Of a stretch of 64,000 nucleotides of DNA, positions 34,777 through 45,354 are shown one piece after another. Each line of letters opens with the position of its first letter. Position 1 is the first letter of the stretch. The DNA is taken from positions 107,167-171,166 of the forward strand of contig MSJI02000741.1 of NCBI GenBank assembly GCA_001931905.2. The letters run 5' to 3'. Below the pieces are notes generated by a model, which did not search any database, was not told the origin of the DNA, and was given only the letters and a program-made list of their open reading frames with translations. A program made the translations under genes and the position numbers. Origin of the DNA: Cladosporium sp. IMV 00045. Its lineage: Eukaryota; Ascomycota; Dothideomycetes; Cladosporiales; Cladosporiaceae.

Positions 34777-36267
34777 ATGCAGGGCCTCAACACTGGCACG
34801 ACACCGCGGGCGGCGTCGAAAGCCGTGGCTCTCATGGCGATTGGGATGACTCTACTCCTGGCTATGCATCTGTGCTACAACTACCCAACGCTACCAAAGT
34901 GGAAACTCCCAGTCATGTCCTCTAAAGGGAACCAAGAGGAAGCCACGCAAAATACTTCGACGACAACGACTACCACCACCACCACCCCTGCATATCACGT
35001 ACAAGAAGACCTGCCTTGCAAGAAGTTGAAAGGCGGCGAGGACGTCCTCGTAGTCATGCGAACCGGCGCGACCGAGATCAAAGATAAACTCCCCGCTCAT
35101 CTCAACACCACCTTCCAATGCTACAACGACTACATCATCCTATCCGACTACGAGGAAGAATTCGAAGGCCACCAAGTCCACGATCTACTCTCCGACGTCG
35201 AAGAAGACGTCAAAAACCTCCATCCCGACTTCGAACTCTGGCGACGCCTCCGCGACCACGGACGCGAATCTCTGGATGAATCGGAGCTCAGCGGCGCGGT
35301 GAGCCTCGAAACCGGCACACTAGGCAAGACAGACAACGAAGGCTGGCGCCTCGACAAGTGGAAATTCCTCCCCATGGCCGTCCGCACCCTCGAACTCCAC
35401 CCGGAGAAGAAATGGTACGTCTTCGTCGAGCCAGACACCTACCTCATCTGGTCCAACCTGCTCGACTGGCTCCAACACCTCGACCCCAGCGAACCTCTCT
35501 ACTACGGCAGCGAGGTGCAAATCGACCAAGACGTCTTCGCCCACGGCGGCTCGAGCTTCCTCATCTCCCGCCCCGCCCTCGAGCGCGCCGCCCAACTCTA
35601 CACTTCAAACGCCGCCGAATGGCACGCCCTGACCTCCGCGCACTGGGCCGGCGACTGCATTCTGGGCAAAGCCCTGCAGGACTCCGGCACGCCCCTCACC
35701 TGGGCCTGGCCCATGTTCCAAGGCGGCAACCCGCACACCATGGACTTCGCGGAAGACAAGGCCGACGGCAGGAGTCTGTGGTGCGCCCCGGCGCTTTCCT
35801 ACCACCACCTCGCCCCCGCGGAGATCGAGAGCTTGTTCACGTTCGAGCAGGACTGGTTGCGCGATGTGCAGGCCCGCCGAGCCCGCTCGGGCGGTAGCGT
35901 TTCCTGGCGCCACGCGGAGCGCATGCGCCTGCACCACCAGGACGTTTTCCGGCAGTACGTGCTGCCTCACATCGCGGCGGGCGGGGACGGCGGTGGCGCA
36001 GAGCGCGCGGACTGGTCGAATTTGTCGCCCGATCTGCGCGCGGGCACGCTCAACAGCACGCTGGGCGAGTGTCGCGAAATGTGCGAGGGGGCAAGGGGTT
36101 GCGTGCAGTATGCGCTTTCGGACATGGGGTGTTCGTTCTCGACGGAGGGGAGGTTGGGGCAGAAGGCGGAGGGGGTTAGGGCGGGGTGGATTCCTGAGAG
36201 GGTCGTGCAGTGGGCGGATGGGCATGGGGTTTGTGAGAGGGAGGTGATGAGTTGGACTGTGACTTGA
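34777..36267 (+). CDS. GT31-like type II glycosyltransferase with C-terminal PAN-like module
   Basis: This is a fungal glycosyltransferase of the GT31/Fringe type, predicted in the Golgi lumen: 496 aa, intronless. A signal anchor (residues 15-36, AVALMAIGMTLLLAMHLCY) is followed by a Thr-rich stem with nine consecutive Thr codons at about 34950-34985. The catalytic region has DVLVVMRTGATEI, YIILSDYEEEFEGHQVHD, LDKWKFLPM, the E-x-D motif in FVEPDTYLIW (the equivalent of the metal-binding DxD), FAHGGSSFLISRPALER, AGDCILGKAL and LSYHHLAPAEI. Near the C-terminus, ECREMCEGARGCVQYALSDMGC looks like a PAN/Apple-type cysteine module, seen in several fungal GT31 proteins. The first true ATG is at 34777; the frame opens earlier only from a TTG. 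Donor and acceptor sugars are unknown. Confidence 0.88.
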   Translation: MQGLNTGTTPRAASKAVALMAIGMTLLLAMHLCYNYPTLPKWKLPVMSSKGNQEEATQNTSTTTTTTTTTPAYHVQEDLPCKKLKGGEDVLVVMRTGATEIKDKLPAHLNTTFQCYNDYIILSDYEEEFEGHQVHDLLSDVEEDVKNLHPDFELWRRLRDHGRESLDESELSGAVSLETGTLGKTDNEGWRLDKWKFLPMAVRTLELHPEKKWYVFVEPDTYLIWSNLLDWLQHLDPSEPLYYGSEVQIDQDVFAHGGSSFLISRPALERAAQLYTSNAAEWHALTSAHWAGDCILGKALQDSGTPLTWAWPMFQGGNPHTMDFAEDKADGRSLWCAPALSYHHLAPAEIESLFTFEQDWLRDVQARRARSGGSVSWRHAERMRLHHQDVFRQYVLPHIAAGGDGGGAERADWSNLSPDLRAGTLNSTLGECREMCEGARGCVQYALSDMGCSFSTEGRLGQKAEGVRAGWIPERVVQWADGHGVCEREVMSWTVT

Positions 36268-36771
36268 GAGACCGTCGAGATTGGAGACGGAAGAGACATG
36301 TCCACTTACTGGTTATTGTCTGTCGGGGGTCTTGAGAAGAACTGATGAAGGGTTGGAAAGTGGAGTCCGCCGGCGACTCGCTCAGCCAGGGAAGCAAGTC
36401 GGCGAGACCGCTGCTCCAGAAACACCGCCTGGCGTTGCATTGCTACAAGGCGACAGCTTTTGGCCATGGCAAAGATTGTGCTCACGCGTACAAGACAGGA
36501 ATGGAGGCATGGCGGAAGGGATGGAGTCCATCCAAGGCGAGAAACACGGATTACAGAACGTGGGAAGAGCGCGACAGCACAGAATAGAAGACCTCGCAAA
36601 GCACAATATACCATTTTCAATTTGTACACATAGTCAAAATATAAAAATAGAAGACTATCATCGACCACAACCACCACTACTCCATTTCACAATCGTCACC
36701 AGCCCTCCCATCTCCAACCCATCCACTAAAACCACAACACCACCCCACCCCACCCTCCACCACAACACCCC
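36268..36771. other. Convergent 3' region between GT31-like gene and ATE1
   Basis: It holds the two 3' ends. The last ~100 bases are very C-rich on the plus strand. No gene. Confidence 0.6.
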
Positions 36772-38759
36772 TCACCTCCCAAAATTCACCACCACCCCCC
36801 TCGCCAGTTCAGGCCCCAAACAAGCCGCAAACTCCGCAATGACGCCCTTGATGCTCGTCGGATCCGTCTCCTCCCCCTCCCCCCAGCTGACAATGTCTTG
36901 CGTGCGGTGCACGCCGCCTTTCCCCAGAAAGATTTTCATCTCGTCCAAGTCGACGGTTCGCTTGAGTTCTGGCAGGGACAGCACGCCTGGCATGCCGAGG
37001 GAGAGGAGCGAGAGGTTCGAGGTGGCGGCGGTGAGGGGGTTGGGGTGGTTGGGTGTTGGGTAGAGGGAGGGGGAGTCGTTGGGGGATGTGGGGGAAGCGT
37101 CGGCTGTGTTGTTGTTGCTTGCTTCGTATTTTTCTTCGTTGCTTTCTTCGAGAGGAGTCGATGGGATTTGTTTCGCCTTTCGCTCGCGGCTCATGCTGAC
37201 CCATTTCCTCTCGTCCATCAGGCGGCTCATTTCCTCGTCCAGAGGGCTCCACTCGAAACTCTCAAAATCAAGCACGTGCTGCGGTTTGTACGTGCCTTTA
37301 TACCGCATCTTGAGACAGCTGTGGATATAGTAGCCCATGTAGTAGTACTGATAGCCGCCTTCCAGCGCGAGGGCCGCCTCACGCAGCGCGCTGAGCTTGC
37401 CCAGACTCCACTTCTCGAAGTCGCGGTGGTAGATGAAGTAGACGCCGCTGACGGCGTGGGGGAGGAGATCGAGCACGGCCATGGCGATGAGGCGGCCGTC
37501 TAGCCGGTAGCAGTGGTGGTAGCTTCCGAGTTTCTTGCCTGATGCTTCGGTCCTTCGATCGACTGGGGAGGAGCAGAGGAAGCGTTTGAAGCCTGCGCGG
37601 GTGATTTCTGAGGGTCCCTCGTGGTGCACGTGTTGTTGATAGTCTTGGAAGAGGGCGTACTTTTCTTCGTCGAAAGTGTCGGGTTCCAATGTTGCTGTGA
37701 AATGGTGGTCGGGCACTGGTTCGACGTCTGGTATGATGTTTGATTCTTCGCTTTCGTGCACTGCTGTGACGAGGTCGAATGTGTTGGTGTTGCGTTTCTT
37801 TTCCCTGGTGAGACCGTAAGCCATGTTCAGTAGTAGATAAACATCACTTTTGAAGCTTACCCTTTGCCTTTGGGATTCTTCAGACTTGCTTGCTTGATGT
37901 ACTTGTCACCCAGTACAAATCGGTTCCATCGATATATTGCTTGTCTCTGATCTCGGCTTGCTTGGAATTCGGAAGCGGGCAGTCTGATGTTGTGTAAATA
38001 CTCCGAGAATGACTGTCAATCAAATGCAACATACCTTATCGTGTAATGGGGACAGCATGATCTTGAGGCATCTGGGAGATAGCATAGAGTTCCAGACCTT
38101 GATTGATACGTCAGCGACAATAACGTATGTTTGGCTGTCGAGGATTGATATATGATTGAACAAGGTCGATGTCCAGCACTTACCGCCTCCAGCCACGATC
38201 CATGAGCATTTGATAATGCTCAGGCGTGAGCAACTTGGCCAATGCATAGTACGAAGCGCCTTCTGGGTGTTAGAACATGAACTGTCTGTCTCGCGAGCGT
38301 GTGCATGATGTTGAACGAGAAAGACGTGATGTATGATGAAACAGTCACGATCAAAACGCTTGATGACTTCCAGAAACGGCAAAAAGACGAGAGGATATCA
38401 ATGAAAAACAACATAGCGTCATGAGATCAACGCACGGGAATCGGGAGTTCGCCGACCTGACTCTTCTGCTTTGCAGTAACCGCAGTCGCCGCTTTGATAG
38501 CCTGGGGAGATCGAGAGAGACAGCTGTTAGCAAGGGTACGGTTTTCATTCTGAGCTGGCATATGCCGGTGAGAGGCACGCCCACTCTTTCCCAACCCGGC
38601 AGAGGCAGTCGAGAGAAGTGAGGTGTGGACGAGGTGAGAAATGGCGTGGGAGGAAAGAGAGCACGTGCTCGGGAGTGAAAGCGCGATTGGACTCGGACGG
38701 GGCTTACCTATAGGCGTGATTAGGGAGAGGCCCATGCTGGCGTTGCTTGAGACCTGCAT
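36772..38759 (-). CDS. ATE1: Arginyl-tRNA--protein transferase (N-degron pathway)
   Basis: Ate1 moves Arg from Arg-tRNA to proteins with acidic N-termini, marking them for ubiquitin-mediated breakdown. Six exons join in frame: 38708-38759, 38457-38501, 38184-38262, 38035-38097, 37861-37983 and 36772-37804, giving 464 aa. The N-terminal domain is spread over the small exons: PIGYQSGDCGYC (C24, C27), YYALAKLLTPEHYQMLMDRGWRR across the next exon, then SRSCCPHYTIR (C73, C74). These four cysteines are the family's essential metal/heme-binding set. Next comes RWNRFVLGDKYIKQ, and the large last exon holds the C-terminal domain, with FDLVTAVHESE, VLDLLPHAVSGVYFIYH and YYYMGYYIHSCLKMRYKG. An acidic/Asn-rich insert of about 60 residues separates it from the tail. 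The ATG at 38759 opens the frame; a second at 38735 is possible. Introns 1 and 2 (206 and 194 nt) are long for this window, and intron 2 uses a weak gtcggc donor. Confidence 0.93.
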
Positions 38760-40125
38760 GATGATGAATGAGCGGCGAGGCTTTTGGGTTGTTCTTGGGA
38801 GCTGTCGTGTGCCAGAAAAGCGGGCGTTGCTGGGCGGAAAGTGTGATGATGTGAGGGTGGGATCTGCTTTTGAGACGGCGTGGAGTGGATTGTCGCTGGT
38901 GGGGTGGAGGAGAGGATGATGATTTGGGAAGAGACGGGCGATGTGTCAGGAAAGGCGGATTAGAGTGGTGGATGCTCTGTTTATTTTATATGCAGGGTGG
39001 TACGGCAGCCGTGCATATACGGTCATGCAGTGGTGGTAGGCATGAGATGCGGTATGTGGACTCGCTGGGTGCCTTCAGAGTCGTGCCTGCCTGAGCATTC
39101 GTCTTCACCCTTCTCATGCAACGTTGGAGATGACGTTGTTGGTGGAAGAACGTGAGACACACAGGGACATGAAAGGGAACATGCTTGGGTGAAGAAGTCA
39201 TCACCGGCTTTTCCTACAATCAGTCAATATGTGTGAAATATTGATTGAAGATCAGCGATGCAGCCGACGTCAATATTTGGTTGATTGATCATCAAGAATA
39301 GCAGAATTGCAAGCACGACCTACCAACATCTCCCTAATTCGACCTTCTAAATTGACCACGTGCCTTGCATTTTCGTGTGCCCCTCCCACTCTCGCCGCCC
39401 TCTCTACTGGCTGGCCCCGCGCCACAGACCGGACAAGCGAGCGAGAAGATGCGCGCCAATATTCCCATTCACCTGTGCATTTTTATTTCTCTGGCTTGCA
39501 GCTCCGCTCTAGTACCGTGAAATACCGCGGCTTGCTCATCCGCCAGGCTTGTGTCAATTAGCGTCATCAGTAGTAGAGTAGAAGGCACTGCAGTGAATAA
39601 TGGCACGGCAAGGGCCAACCAACACTAAACACTCCAACTAGCAGGGCAGAGCGGGAGGAAGGGAAGGGAAGGGTCGGAGAGAGAGAGGGAATGGGCGAGC
39701 GAGCTACCAGCGCTCCCACCCCCAGACCCGGACGGGCGTTAGAGTATTTGACCAACCCACCGCCCACTCAACCACGCCGCCTACTCATCTCGCTCTCCTT
39801 CTTCCCACCATGCTGCACCCCTCCAACAGGGCCCTCCTTCGCCTCACACGATCCAGCGATCGCCTCCAGCCCCGTCTCGCGCGGGACTGAACGGTCTGCA
39901 GTCACCCACTCCATCGCCTCGCCGCATTCACCTGCTGCCCACCTGCCCACGTGCTCACGTTGTTACGACTGCATCACCCTTCCGCCTTGAAGGCCGGGCA
40001 CCACCAAAGCACCACCAGTGGCTGTGGCGTTCCTCAGTCACGGCAGGTAACGACGAGACGAATAATACCAAACTTAACAATCCAACTTCCTCACTCTCTT
40101 TCCAACATCCACCCACCACCCTGCC
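38760..40125. other. 1.4 kb divergent promoter region, ATE1 / Nudix
   Basis: There is no supported gene. A purine-rich block at about 39650-39700 and a pyrimidine-rich block at about 39780-39830 flank the centre. Short ORFs on both strands overlap without domain features. Confidence 0.45.
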
Positions 40126-40692
40126 ATGGCGCAAGAGCAACAAACACAGCCTGAGCGCTCCATGCACGCCCGAGTCGGCAGAGACAACCAGAGGTACACA
40201 ATCCAACCCTCATCCTCCAACAACATCAGCACAACTAACCCTCCTCACCACAGATACGGACCCAATGGCGAACGCCTCGTGGCAGGCATCGTCCCCCTCT
40301 CCGCCGACCGCACCAAAGTCCTTCTAATCCAATCCTCATCGCGCAAAGGCTGGGTCCTGCCCAAAGGCGGATGGGAAGCGGACGAAGCGAGCGAAGCCGA
40401 GGCCGCCGCGCGCGAAGCCTGGGAAGAGGCGGGCATCCACGTGACGATCGAGAAGGACCTGGGGTTGATCGAGGAGCAGCGCACGGAGGCGCAGATCAAG
40501 AAATACGGCGAGACGGCGCCCCGCGCCGCGTACCGCTTCTTCGACGGCCTCGTGCACAAGGAGGAGGACGTCTGGCCCGAGAGCCATAAGCGCACGAGGT
40601 GTTGGATGGCTTATGGCAAGGCTAAGGAGAGTTTGCAGGGACGGCCCGAGTTGTTGGAGGCGTTGGAGAGGAGTGCTGTGAGGCGCGATTAG
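40126..40692 (+). CDS. Nudix hydrolase, diphosphoinositol-polyphosphate phosphohydrolase-like (Aps1/Ddp1 type)
   Basis: This is a Nudix enzyme of the DIPP group, which cleaves diphosphoinositol polyphosphates and dinucleoside polyphosphates. Exons 40126-40193 and 40254-40692 give 168 aa. The 60-nt intron is stop-free and a multiple of three, but has a gtacac donor, a CTAAC branch and a cacag acceptor. Removing it joins NQR to YGPNGERLVAGIVPL, as expected for the family. The Nudix box runs from GGWEADEASEAEA to AAREAWEEAGI, with the catalytic E-E-x-x-E arrangement. WVLPKGGW just before it and KRTRCWM downstream are typical of the DIPP/Aps1 subgroup. It lies between a divergent ATE1 and a convergent hydrolase gene. 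Confidence 0.9.
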   Translation: MAQEQQTQPERSMHARVGRDNQRYTIQPSSSNNISTTNPPHHRYGPNGERLVAGIVPLSADRTKVLLIQSSSRKGWVLPKGGWEADEASEAEAAAREAWEEAGIHVTIEKDLGLIEEQRTEAQIKKYGETAPRAAYRFFDGLVHKEEDVWPESHKRTRCWMAYGKAKESLQGRPELLEALERSAVRRD

Positions 40693-41658
40693 AGGATGGG
40701 AGAGAGAGGGGGGGTATTGAGGCGTTTGTTGAGAGGAGTGATGATCGATTGATCGATTTGATTGATAGAGAAATATGGGCGCCAAACCTGAGATTCTGGG
40801 GAGAGGTTCAGGGACTTCGAAAGCGCATTCATCAAGGGGTGGGAAAGGGAAATCTGCTATAAAAAGCGAGCATTTGGAACATTGACGAAATTTCTTGGGC
40901 GGGTCAAACAAACAAAAGACCTATTTGCCCTTCCTGTTCAATTATTTGCTCCTCATCTCGGAGAGATCTTCTTCAACTCCAGATGCGCCATTGATAGACC
41001 GACTGACAAGGCATAGCCACCAGATCATCATCCGAGTCCGATGGACGAAGGGCTTATGAAGAACTTTTCCAATGGCTCGACAAGCACGAGAACATGCCGT
41101 CCACACCAAGGGCAGTTCCACAAGGGGTAATCATTCTCGTCAACGAAGAATCGACAGGCGCCTCGTGTTTGCAGAGTTGGAGATCGTCCCATCAACGCCC
41201 ACGAGGAACAGTTTCATGGGTGCCTTGCTACCCTAGCTCCCTCTAAGTGGAAGGGATGGTCTTTAGATGAAGCAACACGCTGGCAGTAGCATCTTTGGCG
41301 ATTACCAATCAATCAAGCAAACATGCATGCTGTTCGTCGCGAACCGGCGCTCGCTGTCTCGACGGTCTCCTCGGCGAACACGTTCGATCAGCGAACTACG
41401 CTGCCTTGGCTCACAGGCCGTCAATGTCCACTTTCCGCGCATACACGAGACCCGAAGAAGGGAATCCGCCTTGACTAGCATTCGGGGCAATGTACCAATC
41501 GATGTTCATAAGAGGTTCGGACGAGCAGAGTAGCATTCGAAAAGAGAGAGATTACGACAAAAAAACATTAATATAACTCTCGACGAACACAAAGACATCA
41601 GCCCTCAAAAAACCCAACCCAACCCTTACAAAACAACAACAACAACAAACCCCCTCCC
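40693..41658. other. Intergenic between convergent genes
   Basis: There is no supported gene in 966 bases. A C/A-rich run (41575-41660) adjoins the hydrolase stop. Short ORFs in the middle have no features. Confidence 0.5.
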
Positions 41659-42653
41659 TCAAGCCCACCTCTCAACAAACTCCACCAACGCCCCATCCAC
41701 CTCCCTCGGATGACTGAAACTCAGAAAATGCTCCCCGCCCTCAACAACCCTCAACTCCTTCCACGGCGCATTCGCAAACTTCTCAATCTCCCTCTCCGCG
41801 TTCTTGACACTGTACACCGCGTCCGCCGTCCCGTGCAGCCACAAAACAGGACATCTCACATCCCACAGCCGGCCGTGCAAGCCGTCCCTATCGCGCAGGT
41901 TTATGGCGGCCATGCGCGCGCGCCTTCGGCCTTCGTCGCCCGCGTAGGAGGTTTGGATTTGCTCGCGCCAGTAGGCGCGGTCCGAGGGGGAGATGCTGTC
42001 TTTCCCGAAGCCGATGTCGATTAGGAAGTCGGCGTTTTCGAGGGGTAGGGTGAAAGAGTCGGGGACCGGGTCGTTGGTGGTCAAGGAGTCGATCATGTCG
42101 GTTAGGTCGGAGGGGGCGTCCCAGCAGCCGAGCGAGCGGGTGGTGGCGCTTTCGTAGTCCATTGATGTGCCGAGGGGGATGATGCCGGAGATCTAAGAAT
42201 CTTGTCAGATTGAGGGGAACTGGCACCGTTCCCTCTTCGACGTCGTGGCGGCGACGATTGATCAGAGAAACATACCATCTCAGGCGCCAAAAGCGCCATC
42301 CTCGCCGTGATCCAACCACCCTGACTCGTCCCCAGCACGAAGACTTTACCCGCAATCTCGCCCCTCTTTTGCAACGCTTCGAGCACCTGAATATTCATGA
42401 TAGCCGTATCCCAATAAGTCCAGTGCTCGGACTTCGTGCGCGTCTCGCCGTGGCCCAGCAGCTCGATGGCGATGAGGTTCATCCTGTCGGTCAAGTTTTT
42501 GTTGGCGTACTGCGAGCCGTAGAGGTTCGAGTTCGTCAGGAAAGAATTGACCATGACGAGAGTCGGTTTGGTGGCGTCCAGGTCGCCGGAGGTTTGGTAG
42601 GCGGCGATGGTGCCGTTGAGGTGTGGCACGGTGACGTGGCTGCGGCCTGGCAT
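41659..42653 (-). CDS. Alpha/beta hydrolase-fold protein
   Basis: This is a small alpha/beta hydrolase of 303 aa. Exons 42276-42653 and 41659-42192 flank an 83-nt intron with ag-gtatg and ttag ends. The fold reads in order: PTLVMVNSFLTN (oxyanion strand), LIAIELLGHGET, the nucleophile elbow GTSQGG near residue 108 (Ser110), a cap region (YESATTRSLGCWDAP to DRAYWREQI), the acid in LWLHGTADAVY and the histidine in VEGGEHFLSFSHP. It has no signal peptide, so it is probably cytosolic. The family includes esterases, epoxide hydrolases and C-C hydrolases; the sequence alone does not choose among them. The ATG at 42653 gives MPGRSHVTVPHLNG, typical of these proteins. Confidence 0.88.
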
Positions 42654-43336
42654 GATTGGATCTATTTGTGAAGTTCTTTTCTTTTTAATTGGAAAGAGAA
42701 GCTTCGATCTGGAAAGGTTCGTTGCTCAATGTTATGTATGGAAATTCGACTTGTTGTATCACCGAAGGCTTGTGACGAGTGGTCTGCGGAGGACCCGTGA
42801 GCCTTATAGCCGGACGATGGGAGCTGTTGGTCTGGCGATGTCATAGATCATCATGTTACATGCAGGGAAGATCACCTGGTACCATTGTTGATGCCGCGTT
42901 CCCGCGCAAGAGGGAGGATTTCTAAGCATTTTGGCTGATTCAATGCAACCCCTCGTTGCAATTGAATCGATCGTGCTGGACTGATGCATTTCGTCAAACC
43001 GTGAGAAAGGCGGTTTATGAGACGATTGAGGAAATTGGATGGGGTCTCCTTCCTGAATTACTTCGATCGTATCTTACTATCAAATCGATGATTTCAACCC
43101 GTCGTTAAGGCCTGATTGAGGAACCGCCTCGAGTCTCAGTAGCTCTGGCGAGTATCTCAAGAATGTTTGATGGAAGAGCGGTCCCGCCTTGCGAAGACTG
43201 GAAGACGCGGGGTTGTCGGACCAAGCTCGCTAGCCGAACAAAATAGACCGATGCTTGAACATCAATAAAACAACAACGCCACAACGACACCCCTCAATAT
43301 CAACCCGCTGCTCCGGCATTGTTCGAAAAGCCAATC
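42654..43336. other. Divergent promoter region, hydrolase / RCC1-like
   Basis: There is no supported gene. ORFs here are short and overlapping. Confidence 0.55.
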
Positions 43337-44449
43337 ATGTCGCAGCCCAAAATCTGGGCCGCAGGTTTCAACGCCTTCCACCAAATCTCTAATGGCGAAG
43401 GTGACGTCTTGTCTTTCCAACCTGTCGCTCTCGAAGATGCGGACACCCACGAAGACGCAGAAATCCTGTGCGCAAGCTGGAGCGACTTGGTGATACAGCA
43501 AGGAACACGACTACGCAGCAGAGGCTTTCAAAAATTCGACACGGAAAGCTCGGCTCTGAAGGAAGGATTCTCACTGCAAAGTCCATTCGGCGATCACAAC
43601 GGGTTGATTGGCTGTCTAGATTCCGAGGGGCGAGTATTGTACGTTACAGACGCGACAGCATCTGGAGGACAAAGAGACTTGACCTGCCCGACCGGGGAAG
43701 AAGCACCGCCCTTGAGCCACGTGGCTATTGCGGGAAATGAGCGAGTCGCGGTAACCTTCAAACAGGCCCCGAACGCGCGACTGACGCACATAGCGGAGTT
43801 CGAATGCCTTCAGAGTTTCGTCAACTGGCACGCTGATCCGAGTAACGAGGCGCATTATCCGGCCGCGCATCACATGCTGCCTGGAAGACCGAAGCAACTG
43901 CTGGCGAACGCGGCTAATTTCATCCTTCTGACCGAAGACGGGGAAGTCTATACCTGGGGAGATCCCAGGTTCCGCACACTCGCTAGACCAACTGTTGGTG
44001 CAGATGCTGACCCGGCGGATAAGCCAGGATTGGTGGATGCTCTGGGTGGTCTCAAGATCGCGAGCGTGCAGTGTGGATCAGGCGTTGGGTGGATGGCGTC
44101 CGCTCTGAGCGAAGATGGCGCCTTGTATCTCTGGGGAGCGACGATGCCCGGTGATGAAGGGCGTATTAATTGCCTGCGAGATGCGGGCGCTGGAGAGGTC
44201 GCTCTGGTGGACATTGTGACAGAGCCTGAGTCGGAGCCGGCAGACATCCTCGGCGTAGGCATCGGGAGGAATCATGTTGCTGTCGTCACAGACACTGGTC
44301 GACTTTTCGTCGTTGGTGACAATAGCAATGGCCAGCTCGGGCTAGGAAAAGAGCAGTCTTTCGCCGAAGACTGGATTCAAGTCCCGTTTCCCGGAACCAT
44401 CCAGCGCGTTCTCGCAGCGCCCAAAGCAACTTTTGCTTTTACAAGCTGA
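43337..44449 (+). CDS. RCC1-repeat (beta-propeller) protein, ATS1-like
   Basis: A 370-aa intronless protein with RCC1-type blades, similar in length to yeast Ats1. Recognisable repeat cores are KIWAAGFNAFHQI at the start, ILLTEDGEVYTWGDPRF, ALSEDGALYLWGATMPG and VAVVTDTGRLFVVGDNSNGQLGLG near the end. The first half is degenerate. RCC1-family proteins act in Ran exchange, microtubule and tRNA-modification contexts; which one applies here is unknown. The ATG at 43337 (MSQPKIW) is the natural start, because the frame upstream opens only from a TTG. Its stop lies 26 bases from the stop of the convergent DSC3 gene. Confidence 0.85.
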   Translation: MSQPKIWAAGFNAFHQISNGEGDVLSFQPVALEDADTHEDAEILCASWSDLVIQQGTRLRSRGFQKFDTESSALKEGFSLQSPFGDHNGLIGCLDSEGRVLYVTDATASGGQRDLTCPTGEEAPPLSHVAIAGNERVAVTFKQAPNARLTHIAEFECLQSFVNWHADPSNEAHYPAAHHMLPGRPKQLLANAANFILLTEDGEVYTWGDPRFRTLARPTVGADADPADKPGLVDALGGLKIASVQCGSGVGWMASALSEDGALYLWGATMPGDEGRINCLRDAGAGEVALVDIVTEPESEPADILGVGIGRNHVAVVTDTGRLFVVGDNSNGQLGLGKEQSFAEDWIQVPFPGTIQRVLAAPKATFAFTS

Positions 44450-44475
44450 TCGAGGCATGCCATGAAGCTCTTCCC

Positions 44476-45354
44476 TCAGCTCAGCAATCTGAAAAAGCCG
44501 AACGTCAGATTCATAATGAACCCAGCCATGACAGCCGTCTGTCTCCTCCCACTCCACACGCCTTCTTCCCTCATTAACCAGAACATCGCTCCCACCGGCC
44601 AAAAGAATCCCATCAAGGGTCCCCAGATAAGGTCGTCGAGTCCTCGTGAATCGTCCCCACCAAACCCGCCAGCGGTTTCACCTCCAGCGGTGGCGGCGTT
44701 GGATCCGTTGTCAAGCCACTGTTCTTCCAACAGCAGGAGGTCGTGGCCCGTAGGCATAGTATCCGGAGTATGGGTGTGCGCTTGAATGGCAAGGAACTGT
44801 GTCCGAAGAGTGGCTACCTCTGCGGCAGTGAAGCCGGCAGTAAGCAGGCGGTCGAACCCTCGTGGTGCAGGCGTGGTGGTAGAAGTTGGCGCATGCTCTC
44901 CATCTATAGAGGTAGACGTTTCCGGTTGTAAAGAGGACGCCAAAGCATTATCCGCATCTACAGCTGCTTTCGCTTCTGCGGCCAGCTCAGAGGGCACCAG
45001 GGCATCTCCTATAGAGCAATGAACGTATACGCGGAGCGCTTCGACGTGTTCCTTCAGTGGTTGCTTTCCCTTTGCCTTTTCACTCTTGCTGTCATCCCCT
45101 GCCTTTGGTGGAGGCGGTACCCTCGCGTGTAAAGTCTTGCCGAGTGCATGTTCGTCCGAGATCACCTTGCCAGCGTGAATGAGTCGAAGTCTACTCTCCG
45201 ATTGAGGCGCAGGGAGTTGCGCGCGGATCTGCCGCTTCAGTGTGAATGCGCTTGTTGTGCTAGGGTGACGAATGTGAAGGACGACGTCTGGATTTGAGGT
45301 CGAGAAGCGAACGACGACGTCTAAGGGCGGCGTGGTGGGGTTTGTTGCAGCCAT
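44476..45354 (-). CDS. dsc3: DSC E3 ubiquitin ligase complex subunit 3
   Basis: This is a 292-aa intronless membrane protein matching the DUF2407 / Dsc3 layout. The Dsc complex sits in Golgi/ER membranes and ubiquitinates SREBP precursors and orphan membrane proteins; in fungi it matters for sterol and low-oxygen responses. An N-terminal ubiquitin-like domain (residues 12-85: LDVVVRFSTSNPDVVLHIRHP, then FTLKRQIRAQLP, LRLIHAGKVISDEHAL) is followed by a variable acidic/Thr-rich linker. The conserved GFDRLLTAGFTAAEVATLRTQF block, typical of the C-terminal DUF2407 region, comes next. Two membrane segments end the protein (LIWGPLMGFFWPVGAMFWL; AVMAGFIMNLTFGFF). The family is secure by layout, the symbol by family only. 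Confidence 0.85.
   Translation of the reverse strand: MAATNPTTPPLDVVVRFSTSNPDVVLHIRHPSTTSAFTLKRQIRAQLPAPQSESRLRLIHAGKVISDEHALGKTLHARVPPPPKAGDDSKSEKAKGKQPLKEHVEALRVYVHCSIGDALVPSELAAEAKAAVDADNALASSLQPETSTSIDGEHAPTSTTTPAPRGFDRLLTAGFTAAEVATLRTQFLAIQAHTHTPDTMPTGHDLLLLEEQWLDNGSNAATAGGETAGGFGGDDSRGLDDLIWGPLMGFFWPVGAMFWLMREEGVWSGRRQTAVMAGFIMNLTFGFFRLLS

Noticed and set aside
36772..37824. Truncated arginyltransferase starting MAYGLT
   Set aside because: The apparent start lies inside an intron; the acceptor at 37805 and four upstream exons rebuild the full conserved N-terminus.
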